Origin: Pseudomonas abieticivorans
GTDB taxonomy: Bacteria > Pseudomonadota > Gammaproteobacteria > Pseudomonadales > Pseudomonadaceae
DNA length: 64,000 nt
Direction of reading: 5' to 3'
Assembly (NCBI RefSeq): GCF_023509015.1
Contig: NZ_CP094975.1
Span: 441,501-505,500, forward strand
In this document: piece by piece, positions 53,479-62,197 of the stretch
How positions within the stretch are numbered: the first letter of the stretch is position 1
How the letters are laid out: each line of letters starts with the position of its first letter
Made by a program: the position numbers and the translations under genes
Notes under the pieces: model-generated
Seen by the model: the letters and a program-made list of their open reading frames with translations, nothing else
Database searches by the model: none
What the model was told of the DNA's origin: nothing

Positions 53479-54847
53479 AGGTTGGCGTTCTTCCAGCAGC
53501 CGGCTGCTGGCGCTTTATAGTTTCCTGTTCGTGGCGTGGAGCAGCATCCTGATGGGGGTGCTCTACTACGAAGTGTCCGATTACCTGAACAGCCTGGCGC
53601 GTCACTCGTTGATGCAGCGCCAGCACCTGTTCTCGCGCTTCAAGGGCCAAGCCCTGGACGAGGCGCTGGCCGCCAGCGAAGCGTTCGACAACCGCGCGTT
53701 CGACGCCTATGGCCTGTTTGACGACAAGCTCAACCCCACTGGCGGTGAACTCAAGCAGATCCCCACCGGCCTGTCGCTGGACGGGCGCATCCATGAAATG
53801 GACGACTGCGTCGACACCGACAACCCCAACATTCCGCCCGACAGCTGCGACGCCGTGGCCATGACCACCCAGGACGGCCGCTGGCTGGTGCTGGTGCGCG
53901 ACAACGGTTCGCTGTTCGCGGTCAACCGCATCATTTTGCATGCGCTGCTGTGGGGCATCTCGCTGACCATCATTCCGGGCGTGGCCGGCTGGCATCTGCT
54001 GCGCCGGCGGCCGTTGCGGCGTATCCGCGACATCCAGGCCAGCGCCGACGCCATCGTCGCCGGTGACCTGCGCCGGCGCCTGCCGCTGTCCAACCGCCGC
54101 GACGAGCTGGACATGCTGGCGATGATCGTCAACACCATGCTTGAGCGCATCGAGCGGTTGATGATGGAGGTCAAGGGGGTGTGCGACAACATCGCCCACG
54201 ACCTGCGCACGCCACTGACCCGCCTGCGCGCGCAACTGTATCGCATTCAGCAGCAGGCTCCCGAAGACTCCACCCAGGCCCTGCAACTGGATGAGGTGAT
54301 CGCCGAGACCGACACCCTGATGGCACGCTTTCGTGGTTTGTTGCGCATCTCGGAAATCGAAGACCACCAACGCCGCTCCGGCTTCGTGCAGATGGACCCG
54401 CTGCCGCTGCTGCAAGAGCTGCACGACTTCTATCTGCCCTTGGCCGAGGAAGGCGAGCTGACCCTGCGCCTGGATATCCCGCCGCAGCTGCCCAGCCTCA
54501 ATGGTGACCGTGCGCTGTTGTTCGAAGCCATCGGCAACCTGCTGAGCAACTCGATCAAGTTCACCCCGCCCGGCGGCACCGTGACCCTGCGCGCCAGCAG
54601 CGAACAAGGCAGCCCGCGCATCGAGGTGCTCGACACCGGCCCCGGTATCGCGCCCAAAGAACGCGAGGCGATCTTCCAGCGTTTTTATCGGTGCGACGAA
54701 AACAGCACCCAAAGTGGCTTCGGCCTGGGCCTGTCGATCGTCGCGGCAATCGTCAACCTGCACGGCTACACCCTGCAAGTGGGCGACAGCCCGCAAGGTG
54801 GCGCCAACCTGATCCTCCACTGCCGTCAAAGCAAAGCCTTGGTGTGA
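53456..54847 (+). CDS. Sensor histidine kinase
   Basis: Membrane histidine kinase of 463 residues. Two membrane helices at about 17-40 (LLALYSFLFVAWSSILMGVL) and 162-185 enclose a ~120-residue periplasmic sensor with the rather acidic stretch EMDDCVDTDNPNIPPDSCDA. HAMP follows, then the H-box with His248 in NIAHDLRTPL, N-box in NLLSNSIKFT, and the ATP-lid DTGPGIAPKE and GFGLGLSIVA. Partner of the upstream regulator; signal unknown, though two cysteines in the sensor could bind metal or form a disulphide. Confidence 0.93.
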   Translation: MSSLNPSKGWRSSSSRLLALYSFLFVAWSSILMGVLYYEVSDYLNSLARHSLMQRQHLFSRFKGQALDEALAASEAFDNRAFDAYGLFDDKLNPTGGELKQIPTGLSLDGRIHEMDDCVDTDNPNIPPDSCDAVAMTTQDGRWLVLVRDNGSLFAVNRIILHALLWGISLTIIPGVAGWHLLRRRPLRRIRDIQASADAIVAGDLRRRLPLSNRRDELDMLAMIVNTMLERIERLMMEVKGVCDNIAHDLRTPLTRLRAQLYRIQQQAPEDSTQALQLDEVIAETDTLMARFRGLLRISEIEDHQRRSGFVQMDPLPLLQELHDFYLPLAEEGELTLRLDIPPQLPSLNGDRALLFEAIGNLLSNSIKFTPPGGTVTLRASSEQGSPRIEVLDTGPGIAPKEREAIFQRFYRCDENSTQSGFGLGLSIVAAIVNLHGYTLQVGDSPQGGANLILHCRQSKALV

Positions 54848-54851
54848 CGCC

Positions 54852-55514
54852 ATGAACCTGCTCTATATCGCGCAGAACGCCGACGCTGCCCTGCAGCGCG
54901 CGCTGACCGACAGTGGCTACCGCGTGATCGCTGCCGACCTCGACGAGGCCGGCTGGGCGCTCACCGACAGTGACTACCACTTTATTTTGTTGGACTTGCC
55001 CACTTGGCAGCCCGAGGTCGTGGCGCATTGCTTCACGCACCGCGGCGATGCCCGGGTGCTGGTGTTGCTCGAGGTGGATGACAAGAAACAGCGCATCGAA
55101 GCCCTGCACGCCGGGGCTGCGCTGTGCCTGTCGCGCCCGGTGGCGTTCGTCGAACTGCTGGCGCGCATGCAGGCCCTGGGCCGCGAACACGGCGCCAGCC
55201 AGAAAACCGCCGACAACGGCCTGTGGTTCTCCACCACGCGCCTGCTGATCGGCCGCGGCCTGCGCTACCAACCGTTGACGGTCAGCGAACAGCGCTTGCT
55301 GGCCATCCTCGCCCGCCGCCCTGGGGCGGTGAGCCGCGACATGATCGAGGCGCAACTGTGGGGCGAGGCCGACGACTCGCGCAGCGCCCTGATCGAGCGG
55401 CACATTTGCAACCTGCGGCGCAAACTCGCCCGCCTCGACGCGCCCAATGCCCTGCAAACCCTGCGCGGGTTTGGCTACAGCCTGCGCGAAACGGTGCACA
55501 TGCGTACCGATTGA
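54852..55514 (+). CDS. OmpR-like DNA-binding protein with degenerate receiver
   Basis: Protein of 220 residues with a receiver-like N-domain and a clear C-terminal OmpR winged helix (LTVSEQRLLAILARRPGAVS, LIERHICNLRRKLARLD). The receiver keeps Asp48 (FILLDLPTWQPEVV). The acidic pair is replaced by Ala7-Gln8-Asn9, the Ser/Thr by Leu, and the Lys by Arg95 (LCLSRPVAFV). It starts 4 bases after the kinase stop, so it is a third member of the two-component operon. It probably works without normal phosphorylation, as a constitutive or modulating partner of the first regulator. Confidence 0.8.
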   Translation: MNLLYIAQNADAALQRALTDSGYRVIAADLDEAGWALTDSDYHFILLDLPTWQPEVVAHCFTHRGDARVLVLLEVDDKKQRIEALHAGAALCLSRPVAFVELLARMQALGREHGASQKTADNGLWFSTTRLLIGRGLRYQPLTVSEQRLLAILARRPGAVSRDMIEAQLWGEADDSRSALIERHICNLRRKLARLDAPNALQTLRGFGYSLRETVHMRTD

Positions 55515-55540
55515 ACGGCGTCGCACCAGCCCGCGCCCTG

Positions 55541-55621
55541 TCGCGGATTGATCCGCGAAGGCTCCAACACGCTGCGCCTGACACAACGCGGCGTTCTTTT
55601 CGTGGATAAATCCGCTCCTAC
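55541..55621. repeat. REPIN after the three-gene regulatory operon
   Basis: Inverted REP pair: left arm GCGGATTGATCCGCGAAG and right arm GTGGATAAATCCGCTCCTAC, about 80 bases, between the third regulator gene and the convergent lipoprotein gene. Confidence 0.85.
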
Positions 55622-55702
55622 CGACACCGCGCCGCGCGTTTGGCGGGCAAACAAAAAAGGCCCACGCCGTTCACCGGCTGGGCCTTGGGCACCGCACCCA
55701 CC

Positions 55703-56110
55703 TTACCCCGGCATGCAGTCGAAGTTGTCGGTTTGGGCCACGGTCTTGCCGTGGGAGTCCTCAAGACTGGCATGCAGGTCTTCACCCAGGCTCGACTGCA
55801 CCAACCGGTAATGCTCGCCCGCCTTGAATTTGCTGTAGTCCACTTCGGCCTGGCAGGTCTGGTCGTCATCGTTGGTACGCTCTTCAAAGAGCATGACCTG
55901 CAAGCGATGCGCGCCAGGCTTGACCTCGAAATAGCGGCCATCATCGATCTTCTTGCCATCCAGCCGTTCGGCCAACATGTCGTTCTGGGTTTCTTCCTGC
56001 AGCCCGATCCACGCTTGGTGCGGATCAGCCTTGGGCATGGGGCCGGCACAGGCAGAGAGCAAACCAACCAAACCCAACATGGGAATGATCATCAGGGTTT
56101 TCGGTGACAT
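55703..56110 (-). CDS. Periplasmic lipoprotein of unknown function
   Basis: Lipoprotein of 135 residues from the ATG at 56110 (MSPKTLMIIPMLGLVGLLSA), chosen for its AGG spacing; the alternative ATG at 56116 adds two residues. Lipobox LLSAC with the Cys followed by AGP. The mature part is small and charged (RLDGKKIDDGRYFEVKPGAH, RLQVMLFEERTNDDDQTCQ), of beta type resembling PEGA-like domains. A second Cys pair occurs near TCQAE and DFNCMPG-like NFDCMPG. Divergent from the RND operon. Confidence 0.75.
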   Translation of the reverse strand: MSPKTLMIIPMLGLVGLLSACAGPMPKADPHQAWIGLQEETQNDMLAERLDGKKIDDGRYFEVKPGAHRLQVMLFEERTNDDDQTCQAEVDYSKFKAGEHYRLVQSSLGEDLHASLEDSHGKTVAQTDNFDCMPG

Positions 56111-56321
56111 GGGCATAACCTCGCAAGCGTTGAGTGTGCCAGCCAGGGGCAGGCGTTCCGTGTTGCCGACAAGCTTGCGCACAGCCCTCTTGCGCCTCCA
56201 GTGAATCCGCATGAAACCAATTTCAGCCCAGCCTTAAAACATCTTTCACTTCCACGAAAGGCCCGTGTTAGGCGCCTGCACGGAGACTGCCGAGCATACG
56301 AAAACCTTGGAGATCATCGGC

Positions 56322-59300
56322 ATGCTCGGGCTGGTAAAGACTGCATTGCTCAAGCCGTACACGTTCATCGTGTTGGCGATATTTATCTGCATCGTCGGCC
56401 CCTTGGCCGCGGTGCGGACCCCCACCGACGTGTTTCCCGACATCGGCATTCCCGTGGTCGCCGTGGTGTGGCAGTACACCGGGCTGTCGCCGGATGAAAT
56501 GGCCGGCCGAGTGATCTACACCTACGAGCGCTCGCTCAGTACCACGGTCAACGACATCGAACACATCGAGTCGCAGTCGCTGCCGGGCATGGGCATCGTG
56601 AAGATCTTTTTCCAGCCGGGCGTGGACATCCGCACCGCCAACGCCCAGGTCACGGCGGTGTCGCAAACCGTGCTCAAGCAGATGCCACCGGGCATCACCC
56701 CGCCGCTGATCCTCAACTACAGCGCCTCCACGGTGCCGATCCTGCAAATGGCGTTCTCCAGCCCCACGCTGTCTGAAGCGCGCATCCGCGACCTGGTGCA
56801 AAACGCCATTCGCCTGCCGCTGTCCTCGGTGGCCGGCCTTGCCATGCCCACCCCCATGGGCGGCAAGCAGCGCCAGATTACCCTGGACCTGGACCCGCAG
56901 GCGCTCGCCGCCAAAGGCCTGTCGGCCCAGGACGTGAGCAACGCCATGGCCGCGCAGAACCAGATCGTGCCGGTGGGTACGGCCAAACTTGGCAGCGATG
57001 AATACACCGTGCTGCTGAACAACAGCCCGCGGGCCATCGAGGAGCTTAACAACCTGCCGATCAAGACGGTGGACGGCGCGGTGATCACCATGGGCCAGGT
57101 GGCCCACGTGCGTGACGGCTCGCCGCCGCAAACCAACATCGTGCGGGTGGACGGCCGCCGCGCTGTGCTGATGCCGGCACTGAAAAACGGCAACATCTCG
57201 ACCCTGTCGATCATCGACGACATCCGCGCCATGTTCCCGCGCATCAACGAAACCCTGCCACCGGCACTGAAAACCACGATGCTGGGCGATGCCTCGGTGT
57301 TCGTGAAGCAGTCGGTGGGCAGCGTGGCCCGTGAAGGCATCATCGCCGCGCTGCTGACCAGCGCGATGATCCTGCTGTTTTTGGGCAGCTGGCGCTCGAC
57401 CATCATCATCGCCGCCTCCATTCCGCTGGCCGTGCTGTCGGCCATCGCGCTGCTGGCGGTCAGCGGGCAGACGCTCAACGTGATGACCCTGGGAGGGCTG
57501 GCGCTGGCCGTGGGTATCCTGGTGGACGATGCGACGGTCACCATCGAGAACATCAACTGGCACCTGGAACAAGGCAAGCAGGTGAAGCAGGCGATTTTGG
57601 ACGGTGCCGCGCAAATCGTCGGCCCCGCCTTTGTCTCGCTGCTGTGCATCTGCATCGTGTTCGTGCCGATGTTCATGCTGCAAGGCATCGCCGGCTACCT
57701 GTTCCGGCCGATGGCGTTGGCCGTGATCTTCGCCATGGCCAGCTCCTTTTTGCTGTCGCGTACCCTGGTGCCGACGCTGGCGATGTTCTTGCTCAAGCCC
57801 CACGTCGTGGAAGGCGGCGAAGGACGCCACCCGGAAGATGAATTCATCAATCACCACGAAGGCGACCAGCACACCACCAAGCATGGGGTGCTCGTGCGCG
57901 GCCTGCTGAATTTCCAGCTGGGCTTTGAAAAGCGCTTCTCCAGCGTGCGCGACACTTATCACGGCGTGCTGGGCCTGGCCCTGGAGCACCGCAAGCGCTT
58001 CCTGATCGGCTTTCTGGCCTGCGTGCTGGCGTCCTTCGCGCTGCTGCCCAGCCTTGGCGAAGACTTTTTCCCGGCCACCGACGCCGGGGCCATTTCCCTG
58101 CACGTCAGCCTGCCGGTGGGCACCCGCATCGAGGAAAGCGCCGCGGCGTTCGACCGTATCGAGTCGCGCATCCGCGAGGTGATCCCAGGCAATGAACTGG
58201 ACACCGTGATCGACAACATCGGCATCCCCCTCAGTGGTATCGACATGGCCTACAGCGCCAGCGGCACCACCGGCCCGCAGGATGGCGACATCACCATCAG
58301 CCTGAAAGAACAGCACGCGCCCACCGCCGACTACGTCAAGCGCCTGCGTGAAGTGCTGCCGCAAAGCTTCCCCGGCAGCCACTTCGCCTTCCTGCCGGCA
58401 GACATCAGCAGCGAGATCCTCAACTTTGGCTCCCCAGCCCCGCTGGACGTGAAAATCTCCGGGCCCAACAACGCCGCCAACCACGCCTACGCACTGGAAC
58501 TGCAACGGCGCATGAAGTCCATTGCCGGCATCGCCGACCTGCGCATTCAGCAGTCCAACGGCTACCCAACGCTGAAGGTGGACGTGAACCGCGAACGCGC
58601 CAACGGCCTGGGCATCACCGAACGCGACGTCACCAACAGCATGGTCGCCTCATTGGCAGGCAGCTCCCAGGTGGCGCCGACCTATTGGCTGAACCCGGCC
58701 AACGGCGTGAGTTACTCCATCGTCGCCGCCACCCCGCAATACCGCCTGGACAGCCTGCCTGCGCTTGAAGCGCTGCCGGTGACCGGTGCCAACGGGCAGT
58801 CGCAGATCCTCGGCGGCCTGGCCGACATCCACCGCATCCAGACCCCGGCCGTGGTGAGCCACTACAACATCCAGCCCACCCTGGACATCTACGCCAACGT
58901 GCAAGGCCGTGACCTGGGCGGCGTGGCCAGCGACATCCAGAAAGCCATCGACGGTGCCGCGCACCTGCGGCCAAAAGGCGCGGTGATCAGCTTGCACGGC
59001 CAGATCGAAGCGCTGCACGAAGCCTTCAGCGGCCTGTCGTTCGGCCTGCTGGGCGCGGTGGTGCTGATCTACCTGCTGATCGTGGTCAACTTCCAGTCCT
59101 GGGTCGACCCGTTCGTGATCATCACGGCCTTGCCGGCCGCGCTCGCGGGCATTGTCTGGATGCTGTTTTTGTCGGGCACCTCGTTGTCGGTGCCGGCCTT
59201 GACCGGGGCCATCCTGTGCATGGGCGTGGCCACCGCCAACTCGATTTTGGTGGTGAGCTTCTGCCGCGAGCGCCTGGCCGAACACGGCGACGCCCTGCGC

Positions 59301-59540
59301 GCGGCGATGGAGGCCGGTTACACGCGCTTCCGGCCGGTGTGCATGACCGCCCTGGCGATGATCATCGGCATGCTGCCGCTGGCCATCTCGCAAGAACAAA
59401 ACGCCCCGCTGGGTCGTGCCGTGATTGGCGGGCTGATCCTGGCCACCACCGCCACCCTGCTTTTCGTTCCAGTGGTATTCAGCCTGGTCCACGGACGCCG
59501 CACCCATACCGTTTCAGTTGGAGAAACCACCCATGTCTGA
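56322..59540 (+). CDS. RND efflux transporter, inner membrane pump subunit
   Basis: Inner membrane RND pump of 1072 residues, from the ATG at 56322 (MLGLVKTALLKPYTFIVLA, GGAG upstream). It has the full 12-helix, two-periplasmic-loop plan. Relay aspartates Asp402-Asp403 are in AVGILVDDATVTIEN, but the Lys940 of AcrB is replaced: the matching segment is VATANSILVVSF with Ala972. The cytoplasmic link between helices 6 and 7 has five His in 19 residues (503, 511, 512, 517, 521). It is first of a three-gene RND-MFP-OMF operon. The substrate is unknown; a drug, solvent or metal is possible. Confidence 0.9.
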   Translation: MLGLVKTALLKPYTFIVLAIFICIVGPLAAVRTPTDVFPDIGIPVVAVVWQYTGLSPDEMAGRVIYTYERSLSTTVNDIEHIESQSLPGMGIVKIFFQPGVDIRTANAQVTAVSQTVLKQMPPGITPPLILNYSASTVPILQMAFSSPTLSEARIRDLVQNAIRLPLSSVAGLAMPTPMGGKQRQITLDLDPQALAAKGLSAQDVSNAMAAQNQIVPVGTAKLGSDEYTVLLNNSPRAIEELNNLPIKTVDGAVITMGQVAHVRDGSPPQTNIVRVDGRRAVLMPALKNGNISTLSIIDDIRAMFPRINETLPPALKTTMLGDASVFVKQSVGSVAREGIIAALLTSAMILLFLGSWRSTIIIAASIPLAVLSAIALLAVSGQTLNVMTLGGLALAVGILVDDATVTIENINWHLEQGKQVKQAILDGAAQIVGPAFVSLLCICIVFVPMFMLQGIAGYLFRPMALAVIFAMASSFLLSRTLVPTLAMFLLKPHVVEGGEGRHPEDEFINHHEGDQHTTKHGVLVRGLLNFQLGFEKRFSSVRDTYHGVLGLALEHRKRFLIGFLACVLASFALLPSLGEDFFPATDAGAISLHVSLPVGTRIEESAAAFDRIESRIREVIPGNELDTVIDNIGIPLSGIDMAYSASGTTGPQDGDITISLKEQHAPTADYVKRLREVLPQSFPGSHFAFLPADISSEILNFGSPAPLDVKISGPNNAANHAYALELQRRMKSIAGIADLRIQQSNGYPTLKVDVNRERANGLGITERDVTNSMVASLAGSSQVAPTYWLNPANGVSYSIVAATPQYRLDSLPALEALPVTGANGQSQILGGLADIHRIQTPAVVSHYNIQPTLDIYANVQGRDLGGVASDIQKAIDGAAHLRPKGAVISLHGQIEALHEAFSGLSFGLLGAVVLIYLLIVVNFQSWVDPFVIITALPAALAGIVWMLFLSGTSLSVPALTGAILCMGVATANSILVVSFCRERLAEHGDALRAAMEAGYTRFRPVCMTALAMIIGMLPLAISQEQNAPLGRAVIGGLILATTATLLFVPVVFSLVHGRRTHTVSVGETTHV

Positions 59541-60711
59541 CCACCTGCCTACCCCGCCCAAGCCTTCGGGCAAGCGCCTGACGATGCTGGGCATCGGTGG
59601 CCTGACCCTGGCCGCCGTGCTGGTGGCCACCGGCCTTGCCGCACGCACCCGCCACGAAAGCGCGGTCGCCGCCTGGACCGAGAGCCAGTCGGTGCCGATC
59701 GTCAGCGTATTCCAGCCGATCCACAGCACCACCGGCGACACCCTGCGCCTGCCCGCCCACCTGGAGGCCTGGAGCCAGGCTTCGATCCATGCACGGGTCA
59801 GCGGCTACCTGAAAAGCTGGACCAGCGACATTGGCACCCAAGTCAAAGCCGGCCAGGTATTGGCGGTGATCGACAGCCCGGACCTGGACCAGCAACTGGC
59901 CCAGGCCCGTGCCCACCTGCTGCAGCAACAAGCCGACGCGCGCCTGGCACAAACCAGCGCCGAGCGCTGGCAACACCTGCTGGCCACCCATTCGGTTTCG
60001 CAGCAGGAAGTGGACGAGAAACGCGCCAACGCCGACGCCGCCAAGGCCAACGTGGCCGCTGCCCAAGCCGATTACGCGCGGCTCAATGACCTGTCCAACT
60101 ACAAGACCCTGCGTGCACCATTCGCCGGTACGGTCACGGCGCGTAACACCGACGTCGGTGTACTGATCAAGGCCGACAACGATGCCGGCCCCGACCTGTT
60201 CGACATCGCCGACACCCACCGCCTGCGCCTGTACGTGCCGGTGCCGCAAAACTACGCCAGCGCCGTGCAACCCGGCATGCACGTGTCGCTCACGGTGCCG
60301 GAACACCCGGGGCAAACGTTCGATGCGCAACTGGTGGGCAACTCCAATGCCGTAGACATGAAGTCCGGCACTTTGCTGGCGCAGTTCATCGCCAACAACC
60401 CGGACGGTGCGCTGCTGTCCGGCGACTACGCCGAAGTCACCTTCAAAATCCCAGCCGGCAGCCACGGCGTGAGCATCCCGGCCAGTGCCCTGATCTTCCG
60501 CGCCCAGGGCACCCAAGTGGCCGTGGTGGATGCACAGAAACACGTGCACCTGCGCGACGTGCACATTGGCATGGACCTGGGCGCCACGCTGTTCATCGAT
60601 CAGGGCCTGGCCCCCACCGACAGCGTGATCGACAACCCGCCCGACGCCCTGCGTGAAAACGACCCGGTGCAACTGGCCGACGCAGGAGGCACCCATGCGC
60701 CTAAAGCTTAA
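59533..60711 (+). CDS. RND membrane fusion protein (periplasmic adaptor)
   Basis: HlyD/AcrA-like adaptor of 392 residues, anchored by a helix at about 17-37 (MLGIGGLTLAAVLVATGLAA). Order: lipoyl half (ASIHARVSGYLKSWTSDIGT), alpha-hairpin rich in Gln and Ala (DLDQQLAQARAHLLQQQADA, VDEKRANADAAKANVAAAQ), second lipoyl half (YKTLRAPFAGTVTARNTDVG), then beta-barrel and membrane-proximal domains. It overlaps the pump gene by 8 bases and the outer membrane gene by 17, so all three are coupled. Links pump to channel across the periplasm. Confidence 0.93.
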   Translation: MSDHLPTPPKPSGKRLTMLGIGGLTLAAVLVATGLAARTRHESAVAAWTESQSVPIVSVFQPIHSTTGDTLRLPAHLEAWSQASIHARVSGYLKSWTSDIGTQVKAGQVLAVIDSPDLDQQLAQARAHLLQQQADARLAQTSAERWQHLLATHSVSQQEVDEKRANADAAKANVAAAQADYARLNDLSNYKTLRAPFAGTVTARNTDVGVLIKADNDAGPDLFDIADTHRLRLYVPVPQNYASAVQPGMHVSLTVPEHPGQTFDAQLVGNSNAVDMKSGTLLAQFIANNPDGALLSGDYAEVTFKIPAGSHGVSIPASALIFRAQGTQVAVVDAQKHVHLRDVHIGMDLGATLFIDQGLAPTDSVIDNPPDALRENDPVQLADAGGTHAPKA

Positions 60712-62092
60712 TGGCCTGGCCTGTGCGGTGATGCTGGTGTTGCAGGGCTGCTCCATGGCGCCCACCTACAAAACCCCGGCTACCCCCCTGCCGCCGCATT
60801 ACAGCGGCCCGTGGCAAGCAGCCAAACCGGCCGACAACGTACCGGCCAAATGGTGGGCGCTGTACCAGGACCCACAACTGGACGCCCTGCAAGGCAAGTT
60901 GATCGCAGCCAACCCGGACCTCGCAGCGGCCTTGGCGCATTTTGATGCGGCCCAGGCCTACGCCAGCCAGTTGCACGGCGGCCTGTTCCCGCAAATCGGC
61001 GCCAGCGGCTCCAGCGTGCGCCAGCGCCAGTCCGAAAACAAACCGCTGCGCGGCAGCGACCAGCCCAACGTGTACAACACCAACACCTCGGCATTTACCC
61101 TGAACTGGGACTTGGACTTCTGGGGCAAGGTGCGCAACCAGGTCGCCGCCGGTGACGCCCAGGCCCAGGCCTCGGCCGACGACCTGGAAGTGGCCCGGCA
61201 AAACCTGCAACGCCAGTTGAGCAACCTGTACCTGCAACTGGCCGGGCTGGACGCGCAACAAGGCATCCTCAAGGCCTCGCTGGACGATTACACCCAGGCC
61301 CTGCAACTGACCCGCGACCGCTACGAGGGCAAGATCGCCAGCGAGCTGGACATGACCCGCGCGCAAAGCGAACTGGCCCAGGCCCAGGCACAACTGGACG
61401 AGGTGATCAGCCAGCGCAACCTGACCGAACACGCCATCGGCGAACTCGTCGGTGAGCCGGCCACCACCTTCACATTGCCTGCCATCGCCAAAGCCCCGAC
61501 CCTGCCCGGCATCCCAGGCGAGCTGCCCAGCACCCTGCTGCAACGTCGCCCCGACGTCGCCGCCGCCGAACGCCGGGTGTTCGCCGCCAACGCCAACATC
61601 GGCGTGGCCAAGGCCGCGTTCTACCCCGACTTCAGCCTGAGCGGCTACTTTGGCGGGCAAGACATGGGCGTCGGCAACCTGCTGGCCGCGGCCAATCGCT
61701 TCTGGGCGATTGGGCCGGTGGTCAACCTGCCGATTTTCGACGGCGGCAAACTGCGCGGCGCCGAGCGCCAGGCCAAGGCCGAATTCGCCGAGGCCAGCGC
61801 GCATTACCGGGGGAGTGTGTTGAAAGCCGTGCGCGAGGTAGAAGACAACCTGTCGCAGCTACGGGACTTGAAGCTGGAGGCGGCAGATCAGCAGGCGGCG
61901 GTGGATGCGGCCACGCAAACGCAGACGTTGGCGATGAACAGCTATCAGGCCGGCGCGGTGAATTACCTGGACGTGGTGACGGCGCAGACGGCGGCGCTGG
62001 ATGCGCAGCGCAGGTTGCAGGATGTGCAGACACGCAGGTTGCAGGCGAGCGTGGGGTTGATGGTGGCGTTGGGGGGCGGTTGGAAGGGGTGA
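60695..62092 (+). CDS. Outer membrane efflux channel lipoprotein (NodT/OprM family)
   Basis: TolC-superfamily outer membrane factor of 465 residues of the NodT/OprM type. Lipoprotein signal with Cys19 in MLVLQGCSMAP, then APTYKTPATPLPP. The repeated OEP domains show WWALYQDPQLDALQGKLIAA and SYQAGAVNYLDVVTAQTAAL. AGGAGG lies before the ATG at 60695. Completes the tripartite pump. The operon order pump-adaptor-channel is the reverse of the usual adaptor-pump-channel. Confidence 0.94.
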   Translation: MRLKLNGLACAVMLVLQGCSMAPTYKTPATPLPPHYSGPWQAAKPADNVPAKWWALYQDPQLDALQGKLIAANPDLAAALAHFDAAQAYASQLHGGLFPQIGASGSSVRQRQSENKPLRGSDQPNVYNTNTSAFTLNWDLDFWGKVRNQVAAGDAQAQASADDLEVARQNLQRQLSNLYLQLAGLDAQQGILKASLDDYTQALQLTRDRYEGKIASELDMTRAQSELAQAQAQLDEVISQRNLTEHAIGELVGEPATTFTLPAIAKAPTLPGIPGELPSTLLQRRPDVAAAERRVFAANANIGVAKAAFYPDFSLSGYFGGQDMGVGNLLAAANRFWAIGPVVNLPIFDGGKLRGAERQAKAEFAEASAHYRGSVLKAVREVEDNLSQLRDLKLEAADQQAAVDAATQTQTLAMNSYQAGAVNYLDVVTAQTAALDAQRRLQDVQTRRLQASVGLMVALGGGWKG

Positions 62093-62127
62093 TTTTGCAG
62101 GTGTGACAGATTCACCGAGGCGTTATT

Positions 62128-62182
62128 TTCGCGGATGAATCCGCTCCTACAGGGGCTGGGTAGGAGCGGATTCATCCGCGAA
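62128..62182. repeat. Back-to-back REP pair
   Basis: TTCGCGGATGAATCCGCTCC at 62128 followed, after about 9 bases (AGGGGCTGG), by GTAGGAGCGGATTCATCCGC. The arms are in the opposite order to the REPIN units elsewhere. Located between the efflux operon and the convergent ABC operon, 36 bases after the channel stop. Confidence 0.85.
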
Positions 62183-62197
62183 CCAGACGGCGCGGTA

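Noticed and set aside
56268..58505. A 745-residue minus-strand open frame under the RND pump gene
   Set aside because: Antisense to a clear RND protein; composition is His/Arg/Gln-rich without domains.
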